Position numbers and translations under genes: made by a program
Notes under the pieces: generated by a model
Database searches by the model: none
Told to the model about the DNA's origin: nothing
Seen by the model: the letters and a program-made list of their open reading frames with translations, nothing else
Part shown: positions 1-7,375 of the stretch, piece by piece
Layout: every line of letters begins with the position of its first letter
Position numbering within the stretch: position 1 is the stretch's first letter
Origin: a virus
Length of the DNA: 39,433 nucleotides
Strand: one strand, 5' to 3'
Virus record (IMG/VR): IMGVR_UViG_3300043429_000224
Location: 1 to 39,433 of that record

Positions 1-127
1 GTAGACACGGAGTAGGTCAAGCCGCCGCCGATGGTAGTGATGGCAGGGAACGTGGACGGGTAGGCAATAACGACCACACCAGACCCGCCGTTCCCGCCGG
101 GTCCGCTTGTCGTCGTGACCATGCCGC
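1..127. repeat. Terminal direct repeat, left copy (assembly overlap)
   Basis: These 127 bases are identical to the last 127 bases of the window. The open reading frame running off the left edge continues in frame into the right end only if the copies are merged, which gives a 39,306-bp circle. The length of 127 equals a common maximum k-mer of de Bruijn assemblers, so this is most likely an assembly overlap of a circular or circularly permuted molecule rather than a biological terminal repeat. Confidence 0.9.
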
Positions 128-830
128 CACCGCCGCCGCCACCACCGGTATTCGGGGTGCCGTTCTGCCCGACGCCTGCCGTTGATGCGCCACCACCGCC
201 AGTGCCACCAGTGCCACCAGCGCCCGTAGCGGAACCTCGGCCGCCACCACCGCCGCCCGCGTAGGTTACGGACGAGCCCGTGATGCTCGACGCAGTGCCG
301 TTGCCGCCGTTGCCGCCCGTGTCCAAGTTTGCGCCGGTCGGATTGCCGCCGACTGCACTTGCGCCACCGCCGCCACCGCCTGCGCCGTTCGTGTTTGCGC
401 CGCCGATGCCGCCGTTGTTGCCCTGGCCCGCCGTTCCTGTGCCGCCAGCGTTTGCAGCACGACCGCCGCCGCCTCCACCAGAGCCTCCGTTACCACCAGT
501 GACGGTGCCGGAATAAGTGCCGCCTCGGCCGCCGCCGGTGCTGGTGATAGACGAAAAAACAGAATCGCTACCCGGATTGCCAGCGTTTGCCCCGGCCGCG
601 CCTCCAGCGCCACCTGCTCCAACCGTGACCGTGTAGGAACTGCCAACAGAAACTGCCAGCGACCCAGTGCGAAAACCACCAGCGCCACCAGCGCCACCAC
701 CGCCGTTCGTGTTGTCGCCACCGCCACCGCCACCACCGCCAGCAACGACAAGGTACTCAACGGAGGAAAGCGGAGCAGAGCCGGTCGGGAAAAACCGGCT
801 CCTGCTTCGGTGGCGGGTCAGCGGGTACAC
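1..830 (-). CDS. Glycine-rich tail/adhesin protein (5' part; continues at the right end of the window)
   Basis: This is the first 276 or so codons of a protein of about 297 residues. Its last part lies at 39243..39306 across the circle junction. The proposed GTG start (828-830) lies 2 nt after the stop of the upstream gene, with a GAGGGG Shine-Dalgarno sequence inside that gene. After a short basic leader comes the motif VEYLVVAGGGGGG, then long runs of Gly with Ala/Asn/Thr, as in phage glycine-rich tail-tip or receptor-binding proteins that fold as polyglycine-type bundles. The C-terminus is a compact beta-rich piece. Its place between virion genes supports a tail role. Receptor binding is inference. 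The start is uncertain because no ATG is available and a hairpin lies in the 5' coding part (778-801). Confidence 0.75.
   Translation of the reverse strand, partial: MYPLTRHRSRSRFFPTGSAPLSSVEYLVVAGGGGGGGGDNTNGGGGAGGAGGFRTGSLAVSVGSSYTVTVGAGGAGGAAGANAGNPGSDSVFSSITSTGGGRGGTYSGTVTGGNGGSGGGGGGRAANAGGTGTAGQGNNGGIGGANTNGAGGGGGGASAVGGNPTGANLDTGGNGGNGTASSITGSSVTYAGGGGGGRGSATGAGGTGGTGGGGASTAGVGQNGTPNTGGGGGGGGMVTTTSGPGGNGGSGVVVIAYPSTFPAITTIGGGLTYSVS
778..801 (-). other. Hairpin in the 5' end of the glycine-rich gene
   Basis: A perfect 8-bp stem (GAGCCGGT with ACCGGCTC) encloses an 8-nt loop that reads TTTTCCCG on the coding strand. It lies about 30 nt after the proposed GTG start. There is no following T-run, so it is not a classical terminator. 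It could act on translation of the glycine-rich gene or trim transcripts, but neither is shown. Confidence 0.4.
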
Positions 831-832
831 GC

Positions 833-1135
833 TCAGTACCCCTCGCCCTGCATTATGTGGATTGAGCCGCCGCCAGCCGGGGCGATGTAAGCCACCGTGT
901 TCTGGTCCTGCGCCTTGGACAGCACGATCTGCGTGTTCGGCAGCACGGGATAGTCAGCAGTCGTGGCGGTCTGAGCGCCCTCTCCCACGCGGACGTATGA
1001 CAGCACAGTTGTGCTCAGGTTCGTGATGACCAGCGCCTTCGCGCCAAAGCCGACCGTACTGGAGGCCGACGCCACACCAGGTGCCACGGTAACGCCCGAG
1101 CCATAGGTCGGGTTGAATGCTGCTTGGACGGACAT
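833..1135 (-). CDS. Small virion-associated protein, 100 aa
   Basis: The protein has no Cys and is rich in Val, Ala, Thr and Ser, with a predicted all-beta character (for example ALVITNLSTTVLSYVRVG near residues 34-51). This resembles small head or tail decoration proteins of podoviruses. It starts at ATG 1135 with a GAGG Shine-Dalgarno sequence 7 nt upstream. It sits between a 151-residue structural protein and the glycine-rich tail protein, in the same transcription direction. No catalytic motif is visible. The structural role rests on context and composition only. Confidence 0.7.
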   Translation of the reverse strand: MSVQAAFNPTYGSGVTVAPGVASASSTVGFGAKALVITNLSTTVLSYVRVGEGAQTATTADYPVLPNTQIVLSKAQDQNTVAYIAPAGGGSIHIMQGEGY

Positions 1136-1147
1136 GGTGTTACCTCG

Positions 1148-1603
1148 TCAGGAAATGCGATACCACGAGTTCGTCGCGGCGTACCAGCGCAGCCGAGCGA
1201 ACCCGCCAGCCGCGAGCGTTGTGGGCGAGCCGTACACCTCCGTAGCGCCGCTCAGGGCCACGGTCAGCGCGGTGATGGTCTGAGTGCTCGTGAGCAGGAT
1301 CTCGGTGCCGTCAGCCACTCCCGTGTTGAGCGGCAGCGTGATCGTGCCAGTGGCGAGCGTGCCAGCGGGCTGCAGCAGCACCCACAGCGCCTGCGTGGTG
1401 GGCGTGGGCAGAGAGATCGAGAAGCCCGTCGTGGGGACGTACAGGCTCGTTGCCATCGTCGGCGCGGCGAACGTCTGCTGGAAGTATTGCAGCAGTGTGT
1501 TCAGACTGGAGCGCCGTGCGTCACCGTTGGCGGTGTTGTAGACCGCGATCTGGTCGCCGCTGGATAGCTGCGAGACGATTGGGAGTTGATTGATCAGCGG
1601 CAT
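1148..1603 (-). CDS. Putative tail/head fibre-like structural protein, 151 aa
   Basis: The N-terminus (LPIVSQLSSGDQIAVYN followed by DARRSSLNTLLQYF) matches the pattern at the start of many phage fibre and head-fibre proteins. There a short segment introduces a default state and a helical piece. Residues 50-151 are beta-rich, with Thr/Ala/Gly/Leu repeats, and end in a Trp-containing strand (LRWYAATNSWYRIS), as is common in small trimeric virion proteins. It lies directly downstream of the gp4-like gene. Its position between head-closure and tail genes suggests an accessory tail protein. The function is inferred. Confidence 0.65.
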   Translation of the reverse strand: MPLINQLPIVSQLSSGDQIAVYNTANGDARRSSLNTLLQYFQQTFAAPTMATSLYVPTTGFSISLPTPTTQALWVLLQPAGTLATGTITLPLNTGVADGTEILLTSTQTITALTVALSGATEVYGSPTTLAAGGFARLRWYAATNSWYRIS

Positions 1604-1639
1604 GGTGTGCGCCTTGTGTGTTTCGGTGCGGTGTGCGCC

Positions 1640-2119
1640 TCAGTAAAGCTCGATGGGGCCATCAGGCCCAGCCAGCACCTGATCGACCGGCCCCGGCATG
1701 AACGGCGTGTCGTAGCGCCACGGCTTCTGCCCTGCGCCCAGCGGCAGCGTGCGGGGGAACTGCTGCTCGGCGGGGAACGTGGCTCGAGCCAGCAAAGTGT
1801 CGTAGCCGCTCTTGGCCGTCGTGCGCGTGTCGATCTGTACCTGCTTGCCGTACTGCGGCGCAAGGCGAATCGCCAGGTTCGCCACGATGGCCTCGTTGGC
1901 GCTGTCGGGCACCTGCGTCTCGGTGTCGAGGTCGCTGTCTTCCGGGCTGCTTGGAATAGGGTAGCCCAAACGAATGCCCTTGGCGTTCCAAGTCGCCATC
2001 ATCGCATCCAGCCGGCGCAGCGCGGTGTCAAGCTGCTGCGGCTGGAGGTCGAAGGTGTAGTTCGCCATGCCGAGTTCGGCAAAGGCCTCCTCCACAAACT
2101 GACGCTTGGTGTAGCTCAT
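1640..2119 (-). CDS. P22 gp4-like tail accessory / head completion protein
   Basis: This 159-residue protein resembles the P22 tail accessory factor gp4, which binds below the portal ring and begins closure of the DNA-filled head. The N-terminus MSYTKRQFVEEAFAELG is typical. It is followed by helices containing LDTALRRLDAMMATWNAKGI (about residues 31-50) and the conserved segment VPDSANEAIVANLAIRLAP (about residues 71-89). P22 gp4 has 166 residues, so the length fits. The start at 2119 was chosen because the extra upstream codons are Arg/Pro-rich and overlap the preceding 53-residue gene. It lies 4 nt after that gene's TAA, which suggests translational coupling. Confidence 0.88.
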   Translation of the reverse strand: MSYTKRQFVEEAFAELGMANYTFDLQPQQLDTALRRLDAMMATWNAKGIRLGYPIPSSPEDSDLDTETQVPDSANEAIVANLAIRLAPQYGKQVQIDTRTTAKSGYDTLLARATFPAEQQFPRTLPLGAGQKPWRYDTPFMPGPVDQVLAGPDGPIELY

Positions 2120-2123
2120 GCGG

Positions 2124-2285
2124 TTACGCCGCCTGCAGCGCGTCCAGCGTGGCCTGGGTGGTGGCCGTGTCGGCGTCCAGGGACGCAACTAGAGCGACGT
2201 CGCCCCGCTGCACCGCAGCGACTCGCTGCGAGGCGTTGAAGGCGAGTCGGTTCTGCAGGAGGGCGATCAGTTCATCGAGGCTCAT
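2124..2285 (-). CDS. Conserved small phage protein, 53 aa
   Basis: The ORF starts with ATG at 2285 and ends with TAA at 2124-2126. The product begins MSLDELIALLQNRLAFN and is probably all-helical (two helices with a GDVALVASLDAD turn and a TTQATLDALQAA end). It fills the gap between the 725-residue virion protein and the gp4-like gene. Similar short helical proteins accompany head-closure genes in many phages. I know of no assigned function. It may be a small virion or assembly factor. Confidence 0.7.
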   Translation of the reverse strand: MSLDELIALLQNRLAFNASQRVAAVQRGDVALVASLDADTATTQATLDALQAA

Positions 2286-2294
2286 GGTGTGTCC

Positions 2295-4472
2295 TTACGG
2301 AGCGGTGTAGCCCTGGAAGTTGGCCCGCACGGTGCCTGCTGCGCTCAGGTTCGCGTTCAGCGCCGTATTGGCCGTGGTGACGATTTCGGTCGGGAACGCG
2401 AACGCCACGGGCACGTTCTGCGGCAGCGTCAGACGCCAGCGTTCCGTTGCGCCATCCAGAATGATCAGGTCCACCGCCGTTCCGGTGTTGATCGCCTGCA
2501 CAGCCGTCAGGTGCCGCTTGAGGCCAGCGCCAGCCGCAGCCTGGATCGCAACCGCAGTCGTGGCGGTCAGGGCCAGCGAGGCGTTGAACCCGGCCTCAGG
2601 GATCGCGTAGGGCTTCGTCACCGGGACGCCGATCAGCGTGCCGATGGCCTGCTGCTGGCGTGCCGTCGTGCCCGCTGCGGGGTTCGCGCTGACGCCGACG
2701 ATAGACGTCAGCACCGGCTGAGGGACAGTCGTGGCGTTGTTGGCCTGTGCGCCCTGCACGTTGGCCGTCGCGCTGGTGATCGTGCCGCCAGTGATGTACA
2801 CCGGGGCAGACGCCGAGACGTCGGTGATCGGCCGCTGCGCCCACTCCACCCGCTCGCGTGCAAAGTCAAACGCGCGGATGTAGCTGACGCGCATCTCGGT
2901 GCGGCGCACCAGGCCGCCACCGCAGTTCACGGTCGTGAAGTCGGCTGGCAGTTCCATGCTGCCCGCATATGGCAGCACGAGCGTCAGGTTCGTGGTGGAG
3001 ACGTTGGCGATTTTCCACGCGCCGTCGATGCCGAGGGACGCCCCCGTTGCGATGTCGCGGCAGCCGATCAGGTCGAGCGTATCGCCGATGGTCGCGGCCG
3101 GCGCGGCCCAGGTCGCCGACCCCACCAGGAGCAGCTGACGGGTACCGTTAGCCAGCGTGGACAGCGCGGCAGACTGCACGGTCTGACCGACCGCGCCGAG
3201 CGCAGACATCAGGTTGCCGCCCTGCACCCGGGCGACATAGCCGCCGTAGGTCGTGGCCATGACAGCCGTGCCCCACACCACCGTGATCTGCGTCGCGTTG
3301 ACCACAGACGCTACAGCGGTGGCCGTGGCGAGGTTGGCAAAGTTCGTCTGGTCCCGCGTACCGTAGGCAACGATCACGTCGGCCGTGGTCAGGCCGTGCG
3401 GCCGGTCGAACGTGATGGTCGCCGTCGTGGTGCCGGTCTTGACAGCCGTCACCATCTGGCCAACCGGGACCGGCATGGAGTCGGCGTTGCGAGCCCGCAT
3501 CCGCAGCCGGTATTGCTTCGTCGGATTCGGCACCACGCTGGTACGGATCAGACGGCTGGTCGAGCCCGTGAGGACATCGATGGCCTGATCCTGTACTTGG
3601 ATGCGGTCGCTCTGGATGATGAGCTTGTACTCGGTCGTCGGCGCGAATGCGTACTGGTATGCCGAGTTGACGACCTGCACCGAGGCGGTCGTGCCGATGG
3701 TCAAGCTGTGGTTGCCCGCCACAGTTCCAGTCGGGTAGGCGTCGCCCGCTTCGCTGCGCGTGTAGAAACTCGCGTTGGTGGCCGTGGCGTTTTCCATGAT
3801 CATGGAGACGCCATCATTCGCTCCGCCCAGGCGGGGGCGATGGAAGACATAGCCACCAGTGAACGGGCCGGCAGAGACAGACGGAATGGTGCCGCCAGGT
3901 CCTGCGGTGACGGTGAACTGCGTCGGGGTAGGCACCGAGGCCACCACGAGCGAGTTGTAGTTGAACCGCGAATCGCTCACGCCAGCGATGCCGATGCACT
4001 TGCCCACGCTCAGGCCGTGCGGCACGGTCGTGTTGACCGTTAGCGTCGTCGTGGCCTGCGTGACGTTCAGGATCGGAATGTTGGAGCTGCTGATGGTGGA
4101 CGGGTCCGTGCTCACCAGTTCCAGCGAGAAGTCCTGCCCCAGCGTGCGCTGCGACATCGACATGCCGATCGCAATCTCGACGGGCATCGTCAGTTCGAGC
4201 TGGCCCTCGATGATCGTCTCGGTGCCCGCGAACAGCGAAGACTTCGACAGCACCAGATAGCTCGCCGCGGCTGCGTTGCCGTCGGCGTATGCCAGGTCGC
4301 CTTGGCCGAGAATCTGCGTGTAGCGCCCGTTGGTCGGGTCATACGTCTCGAATGCGTCTCGGGCCTTCGTGGTCACGTTGCCGGCGCTGGCAACGACCTC
4401 GGCGTAGGTGCCGTTGTTGAGATCGATGTTGCGACGGTTGACCTGATCGCGGCTCTTGATGATGTCGGCCAT
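2295..4472 (-). CDS. Large virion structural protein with repeated HGL-type beta domains, 725 aa
   Basis: A long, Thr/Ala/Val-rich beta protein without obvious enzymatic motifs lies in the head module between the small head genes and the gp4-like adaptor. Two related segments can be seen. One is near residues 145-210 (PHGLSVGKCIGIAGV). The other is near residues 320-400 (QYRLRMRARN leading to PHGLTTADVIVAYG). They look like the small beta domains often labelled 'E1 FCCH-like' in phage tail proteins. Start ATG 4472 has a GAGG Shine-Dalgarno sequence 7 nt upstream. Its size and place suggest a major accessory capsid or neck-associated fibre protein. P22 itself has no obvious counterpart here. 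The second segment is echoed in an early gene at 22318..23550. Confidence 0.75.
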   Translation of the reverse strand: MADIIKSRDQVNRRNIDLNNGTYAEVVASAGNVTTKARDAFETYDPTNGRYTQILGQGDLAYADGNAAAASYLVLSKSSLFAGTETIIEGQLELTMPVEIAIGMSMSQRTLGQDFSLELVSTDPSTISSSNIPILNVTQATTTLTVNTTVPHGLSVGKCIGIAGVSDSRFNYNSLVVASVPTPTQFTVTAGPGGTIPSVSAGPFTGGYVFHRPRLGGANDGVSMIMENATATNASFYTRSEAGDAYPTGTVAGNHSLTIGTTASVQVVNSAYQYAFAPTTEYKLIIQSDRIQVQDQAIDVLTGSTSRLIRTSVVPNPTKQYRLRMRARNADSMPVPVGQMVTAVKTGTTTATITFDRPHGLTTADVIVAYGTRDQTNFANLATATAVASVVNATQITVVWGTAVMATTYGGYVARVQGGNLMSALGAVGQTVQSAALSTLANGTRQLLLVGSATWAAPAATIGDTLDLIGCRDIATGASLGIDGAWKIANVSTTNLTLVLPYAGSMELPADFTTVNCGGGLVRRTEMRVSYIRAFDFARERVEWAQRPITDVSASAPVYITGGTITSATANVQGAQANNATTVPQPVLTSIVGVSANPAAGTTARQQQAIGTLIGVPVTKPYAIPEAGFNASLALTATTAVAIQAAAGAGLKRHLTAVQAINTGTAVDLIILDGATERWRLTLPQNVPVAFAFPTEIVTTANTALNANLSAAGTVRANFQGYTAP

Positions 4473-4485
4473 GATGTGTCCTCAG

Positions 4486-4827
4486 TTACACCGGCTCTTC
4501 GGCGGCCGGTGCGGGGGCGGCCATTGCCGCGTTGATCTTTGCCAGCAGCGTTTCGTCGTTCCAGCGCTTGTCCACCTTAAGGCCAAGCAGGCCAGCCTGC
4601 TGCAGCATCTCGTCGCGAGTCGGGGGCGCGTCGGCGGCGGCCTCGGGATGCACTTCGGCGGCCGGCGCACCCTCGGGCTCCAAGCCCAGCGCGGCGAGGA
4701 ACGACTCGTGCCAGCCATCGGCGAGCGCGGCGGCCAGTTCTTCGGGCTCCACGCCTTTGCAGTCGTATGACTTGCCGGGGGGCCCGAAGTGCGGGCCTGG
4801 GCTGCGGTAGACGGCGATCTGACTCAC
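4486..4827 (-). CDS. Head-region protein with LEM/HeH-like C-terminal motif, 113 aa
   Basis: The N-terminus contains YRSPGPHFGPPGKSYDCKGV. A Glu/Ala linker follows. The C-terminal part, TRDEMLQQAGLLGLKVDKRW followed by NDETLLAKINAAM (about residues 71-103), has the helix-extended-loop-helix pattern of LEM/HeH/SAP-like modules that are common in phage head-region proteins. The GTG start (4825-4827) overlaps the stop of the upstream small gene as GTGA, which indicates coupled translation. The function is unknown. DNA or protein binding near the head-tail interface is inferred. Confidence 0.7.
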   Translation of the reverse strand: MSQIAVYRSPGPHFGPPGKSYDCKGVEPEELAAALADGWHESFLAALGLEPEGAPAAEVHPEAAADAPPTRDEMLQQAGLLGLKVDKRWNDETLLAKINAAMAAPAPAAEEPV

Positions 4828-4982
4828 TTCTTGCCCTTCTTGGCTGTCTTGGCTGACTCACGGAACGCAGCCGCAGTCGGTGCGCCCTTCGAACCAGGCT
4901 TGCGCATCTTCTCGCCGCTGCCAGCGGCGATGCGCTCGCGCTTGGCGTTAATGTTTGCGTACAGGCCGGGAGGCGTCTTCAT
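4824..4982 (-). CDS. Small basic conserved phage protein, 52 aa
   Basis: This Lys/Arg-rich protein begins MKTPPGLYANINAKRERIA and ends KTAKKGKK. It is one of two consecutive, strongly basic, probably disordered proteins between the decoration protein and later head genes. Its ATG (4980-4982) overlaps the preceding stop as TGATG and its own stop overlaps the next GTG start. The basic composition suggests contact with packaged DNA or acidic capsid surfaces. No function is established. The pattern, with a GEKMRKPGSKGAPT core, recurs in many phages of Proteobacteria. Confidence 0.75.
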   Translation of the reverse strand: MKTPPGLYANINAKRERIAAGSGEKMRKPGSKGAPTAAAFRESAKTAKKGKK

Positions 4983-5161
4983 CACTTCTTGCCCTTCGGA
5001 GCAGGCCCGGGGCCCTTGCTCGGCTTGCCTGCCTTCATGGCCGCCGTGCGCGCCGTGTTCAGCGCGATGGCAACGGCCTGCTTCTGCGGCTTGCCGGCCT
5101 TCATCTCCTTCGAGACGTTGGCACTGATCGACTTCTGCGAGTAACCCTTCTTCAGCGGCAT
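4982..5161 (-). CDS. Small basic conserved phage protein, 59 aa
   Basis: The product begins MPLKKGYSQKSISANVSKEM, continues with KAGKPQKQAVAIAL, and ends in a Lys/Pro/Gly tail. The core looks like a short helix-turn-helix-sized unit found in many phage and prophage small proteins next to capsid genes. Start ATG 5161 has GGAG 7 nt upstream, and the stop overlaps the next start by one base. Strong positive charge and position suggest a head-associated or DNA-binding role, which is inference only. Confidence 0.75.
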   Translation of the reverse strand: MPLKKGYSQKSISANVSKEMKAGKPQKQAVAIALNTARTAAMKAGKPSKGPGPAPKGKK

Positions 5162-5239
5162 CTCAGACTCCAGATGTGAAAACGCGGACGGCGGCCGGGA
5201 GCCCCCAACCCATACCGCCCACGTTTCAGGTCGAGCCTA

Positions 5240-5845
5240 TCAGCCCAGGCGATAGGTCACGAAAATATCGACCGCAGTCTTGCGGGTGCGGAACTGCCCC
5301 GAGGCGCCACCGGCCACCGTGCCAGAACCCACGACAGTGTGGCTGGCACCAGGCGAGGTCACCACGAAGTTGTTGCCGCCCGTGTTGATCACGGCCCAGT
5401 CGAACGAATCGTTCACCGCGAACTGCGAGGCCAGTTCCATCACCGAGCCCGTGTCGAGCGTGGCGGTGGTCAGGGCACCCGTGGTCGAGGTAACGATGCC
5501 GCTCAGGCACAGCGCAGCGGTCAGCGTGCCCGTGGCGTTCAGCACGCCGGGGGCGACCTGAACCGGGGCCAGCAGGCGCTGCTGCTGCACGACGGGGGCC
5601 GCGCCCACTTCGTACAGCACCTGCACGCCACCAGAGGCTTCGATGACGATCTCTGCGCCCGAGGCGTAAGGGCCGAAGACCGTCTGCCCGTTGTTGACCA
5701 CGCCCAGCGGGCCGGACTGCGTCGGGTAGTTGGGGAAGCCCAGCAGGCGCGAGACGGTGCACGAGCCCTGCGAGAAGACGGCGATGGACTCGCCGGCCGG
5801 GACGGACACCTGAGCGGTGCCAAACGGGAGGAGAAGGGACGACAT
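5240..5845 (-). CDS. Putative capsid decoration/stabilising protein, 201 aa
   Basis: This is the first gene after the coat protein. It has two beta-rich halves: residues 1-95 form a jelly-roll-like segment, and residues 100-201 end in the conserved-looking NFVVTSPGASHTVVGSGTV segment and an RTRKTAVDIFVTYRL tail. Similar C-terminal halves are found in small structural proteins next to the coat gene in several podovirus groups. The start ATG 5845 has AAGGA 8 nt upstream, and translation ends with tandem TGA TAG stops. A decoration role is inferred from position and size. P22 lacks a decoration protein, while its relative phage L has one (Dec), which is not obviously related to this protein. Confidence 0.65.
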   Translation of the reverse strand: MSSLLLPFGTAQVSVPAGESIAVFSQGSCTVSRLLGFPNYPTQSGPLGVVNNGQTVFGPYASGAEIVIEASGGVQVLYEVGAAPVVQQQRLLAPVQVAPGVLNATGTLTAALCLSGIVTSTTGALTTATLDTGSVMELASQFAVNDSFDWAVINTGGNNFVVTSPGASHTVVGSGTVAGGASGQFRTRKTAVDIFVTYRLG

Positions 5846-5875
5846 GGTCGGAATCCTTTCGGTGATAAGTGCGAT

Positions 5876-5899
5876 GCGGGCCGGTGTTACCCGGCCCGC
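5876..5899 (-). terminator. GC-rich hairpin between coat and decoration genes
   Basis: A perfect 9-bp stem (GCGGGCCGG with CCGGCCCGC) has a 6-nt loop and lies 6 nt past the coat stop codon. There is no U-tract, so it is not a textbook intrinsic terminator. Its position suggests a partial terminator or a 3' end that stabilises coat mRNA and makes coat message more abundant than downstream genes. Confidence 0.5.
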
Positions 5900-5905
5900 G
5901 ATTCA

Positions 5906-7180
5906 TCAGGGCTGCGAGAACATGATGACGCCCGTCATCTCGGGCTGCTTGTTCACCACCCCGTAGAGCGTGTCCAGGCGATAAAGCGTCTTCATGGTCT
6001 TGATGTCGTACTGCTTCGTCATCACCAGTTCGATGCCCTGGTCGGTCGAAGCACGCATCACCGCAGCGCCAGCGTCGCTCGGCACCGCATAGCGGCCCGG
6101 CAGGATTTCGATGGCGTCCTTCTGCCAGAACGGGTTCAGCGCGCCAGCGGCCGTGTTCAGGAACACCACGGGGGCCGTGGCCGAGGCCGTGGTCACCACG
6201 CAGTTCTGGTACTGAGCTTCGGCGTCGCTGCCGCCCTGGTTGGAGATGATCGGCGGGCTGATGACCATCGTCGTCGCGCTCGGAACCGAGATGACGCGGA
6301 AGGTCTTCAGGATGCCGGTGCTCTGCTTCGTGATCAGGTGGACCTGGAACACGTTGCCGATGGTGAACGCGTCGCCGGGCTGGACGTTCGCGGTCGAGTT
6401 GACCGTGATCGTCTGGTAGCGGTTGTCCACGTTGGACACTTCGCCCGTGGCGGCCACCGAGGTCGCCTTCGGCACCCAGTAGTTGCCGGCGGCCGGGAGC
6501 GTGGACACCTGAATGCCAGCGCCACCGGCAGCAGCGGCCTTGCGCACCGCGTAGTCGAGCTTGTAGGTGTCGAACGAAGCCAGACGGCCGACGAACGCGC
6601 GGCGCAGGGCGTTGTCGCTGATCTCGTTGCCGAAGCTGCGCGAAGCCTTGCTCAGGTCGCTCGCCATGCCGTTGTAGTCGCGGGTGCTCAGGGCGAGGTT
6701 GCGGTCCATGTCGGGCACGCCACGCTCGTTGAACGCCGCTTCGATCTCGGCCACATCGTCAAAGCCCGACGCAGCGCCGAGGCGCTTCACGAACACGGTG
6801 CCCTGCAGCGAGGCCACGTTCATGACGGCGACGTTGATGTCGGAGGCCAGCTTCTGCTTGGCGGCGTCGCCCAGGCGGCCCTCCTGCAGCGCGTCGCGCA
6901 GTTCGGTCGCGGTCATCGACCACGGCACCGAGCGGCTGAAGCCGATGGTGGCCGGCACGGTCAGCTGGGTGTAGTCGTCGAAGTTGGTCGTCATGTCGGT
7001 GCCGCTGTAGGACACCGAGATGTACGGCTGCGGACGCCAGATGACGTTGTTGGTCCGCTCCATCATCGTCTGATCCGTGTTGTACACGGCGACGTTGCGG
7101 GAGAGCACGAGCGCGTCCTGAAAGCCTTCGAGGAGATTCTCGAAAGCGATGCGCTCTTCCTTGGAGAAATTGTTGGCCAC
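5906..7180 (-). CDS. Major coat protein, P22 gp5-like
   Basis: At 424 residues the length is close to P22 coat (430). The start reads ANNFSKEERIAFENLLEGFQ. The sequence follows the P22 coat family pattern: N-arm, the segment VNTDQTMMERTN-like (residues 33-44), the VPATIGFSRSVPWSMTATEL region (about residues 75-94), an inserted beta domain near residues 240-330 containing NVQPGDAFTIGNVFQVHL, and a C-terminal LDTLYGVV segment. It forms the icosahedral shell around the scaffold. The GTG start (7178-7180) is preceded by AGGAG 8 nt upstream. A promoter candidate lies in the 195-bp gap upstream and a strong hairpin lies directly downstream, consistent with separate high expression. Confidence 0.93.
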   Translation of the reverse strand: MANNFSKEERIAFENLLEGFQDALVLSRNVAVYNTDQTMMERTNNVIWRPQPYISVSYSGTDMTTNFDDYTQLTVPATIGFSRSVPWSMTATELRDALQEGRLGDAAKQKLASDINVAVMNVASLQGTVFVKRLGAASGFDDVAEIEAAFNERGVPDMDRNLALSTRDYNGMASDLSKASRSFGNEISDNALRRAFVGRLASFDTYKLDYAVRKAAAAGGAGIQVSTLPAAGNYWVPKATSVAATGEVSNVDNRYQTITVNSTANVQPGDAFTIGNVFQVHLITKQSTGILKTFRVISVPSATTMVISPPIISNQGGSDAEAQYQNCVVTTASATAPVVFLNTAAGALNPFWQKDAIEILPGRYAVPSDAGAAVMRASTDQGIELVMTKQYDIKTMKTLYRLDTLYGVVNKQPEMTGVIMFSQP

Positions 7181-7375
7181 GGTGTGGGCTCCTGATCGGA
7201 ATGAGTGAACGATTGCGGCTACTGCCGCGCCTGCTTACTCACCCCGTCGGAGTCGGGCGGCCACTCGTGATCTGGTCGCTACTGCCGATTCAGGGCTGGC
7301 GAAACCCGGTGCGATTGGGCCGAATGTACCACACTCGGCCGGGGCGTCAAGCCCTATGCGTAATCGGTCGCAGCG
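7181..7375 (-). promoter_or_regulatory. 195-bp leader region of the coat gene
   Basis: No gene is visible here. The stretch holds a sigma70-like promoter candidate (7323-7350), one copy and part of the second copy of a 12-bp repeat (GCGTCAAGCCCT at 7344 and 7373, containing TTGACG on the minus strand), and a small hairpin with a GCGGC/GCCGC stem and TACT loop near 7215-7228. A decamer GCTACTGCCG also occurs twice (about 7218 and 7288). It probably forms the 5' leader of the coat message. Confidence 0.5.
7323..7350 (-). promoter_or_regulatory. Putative leftward promoter upstream of coat
   Basis: On the minus strand TTGACG (7345-7350) and TACATT (7323-7328) are separated by 16 nt. The TGG just before the -10 makes it an extended -10 element. 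It lies about 140 nt upstream of the coat GTG. Hexamer matches are 5/6 and 4/6 to the sigma70 consensus. This is sequence-based only. Late genes may also be read through from upstream promoters. Confidence 0.45.

Noticed and set aside
266-760. A 164-codon minus-strand frame rich in Ala and Val
   Set aside because: It is the +1-shifted shadow of the glycine-rich tail gene. The glycine frame is the one that continues correctly across the circle junction.
2289-4043. A 584-codon open frame on the plus strand opposite the 725-residue virion gene
   Set aside because: Arg/His/Gly-rich antisense frame without a start signal. The opposite strand fits the operon and family pattern.
5339-7195. A 618-codon open frame on the plus strand opposite the coat gene
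   Set aside because: It lies antisense to the convincing coat and decoration genes, is His/Arg-rich low-complexity sequence typical of antisense frames in GC-rich DNA, and has no ribosome-binding site.
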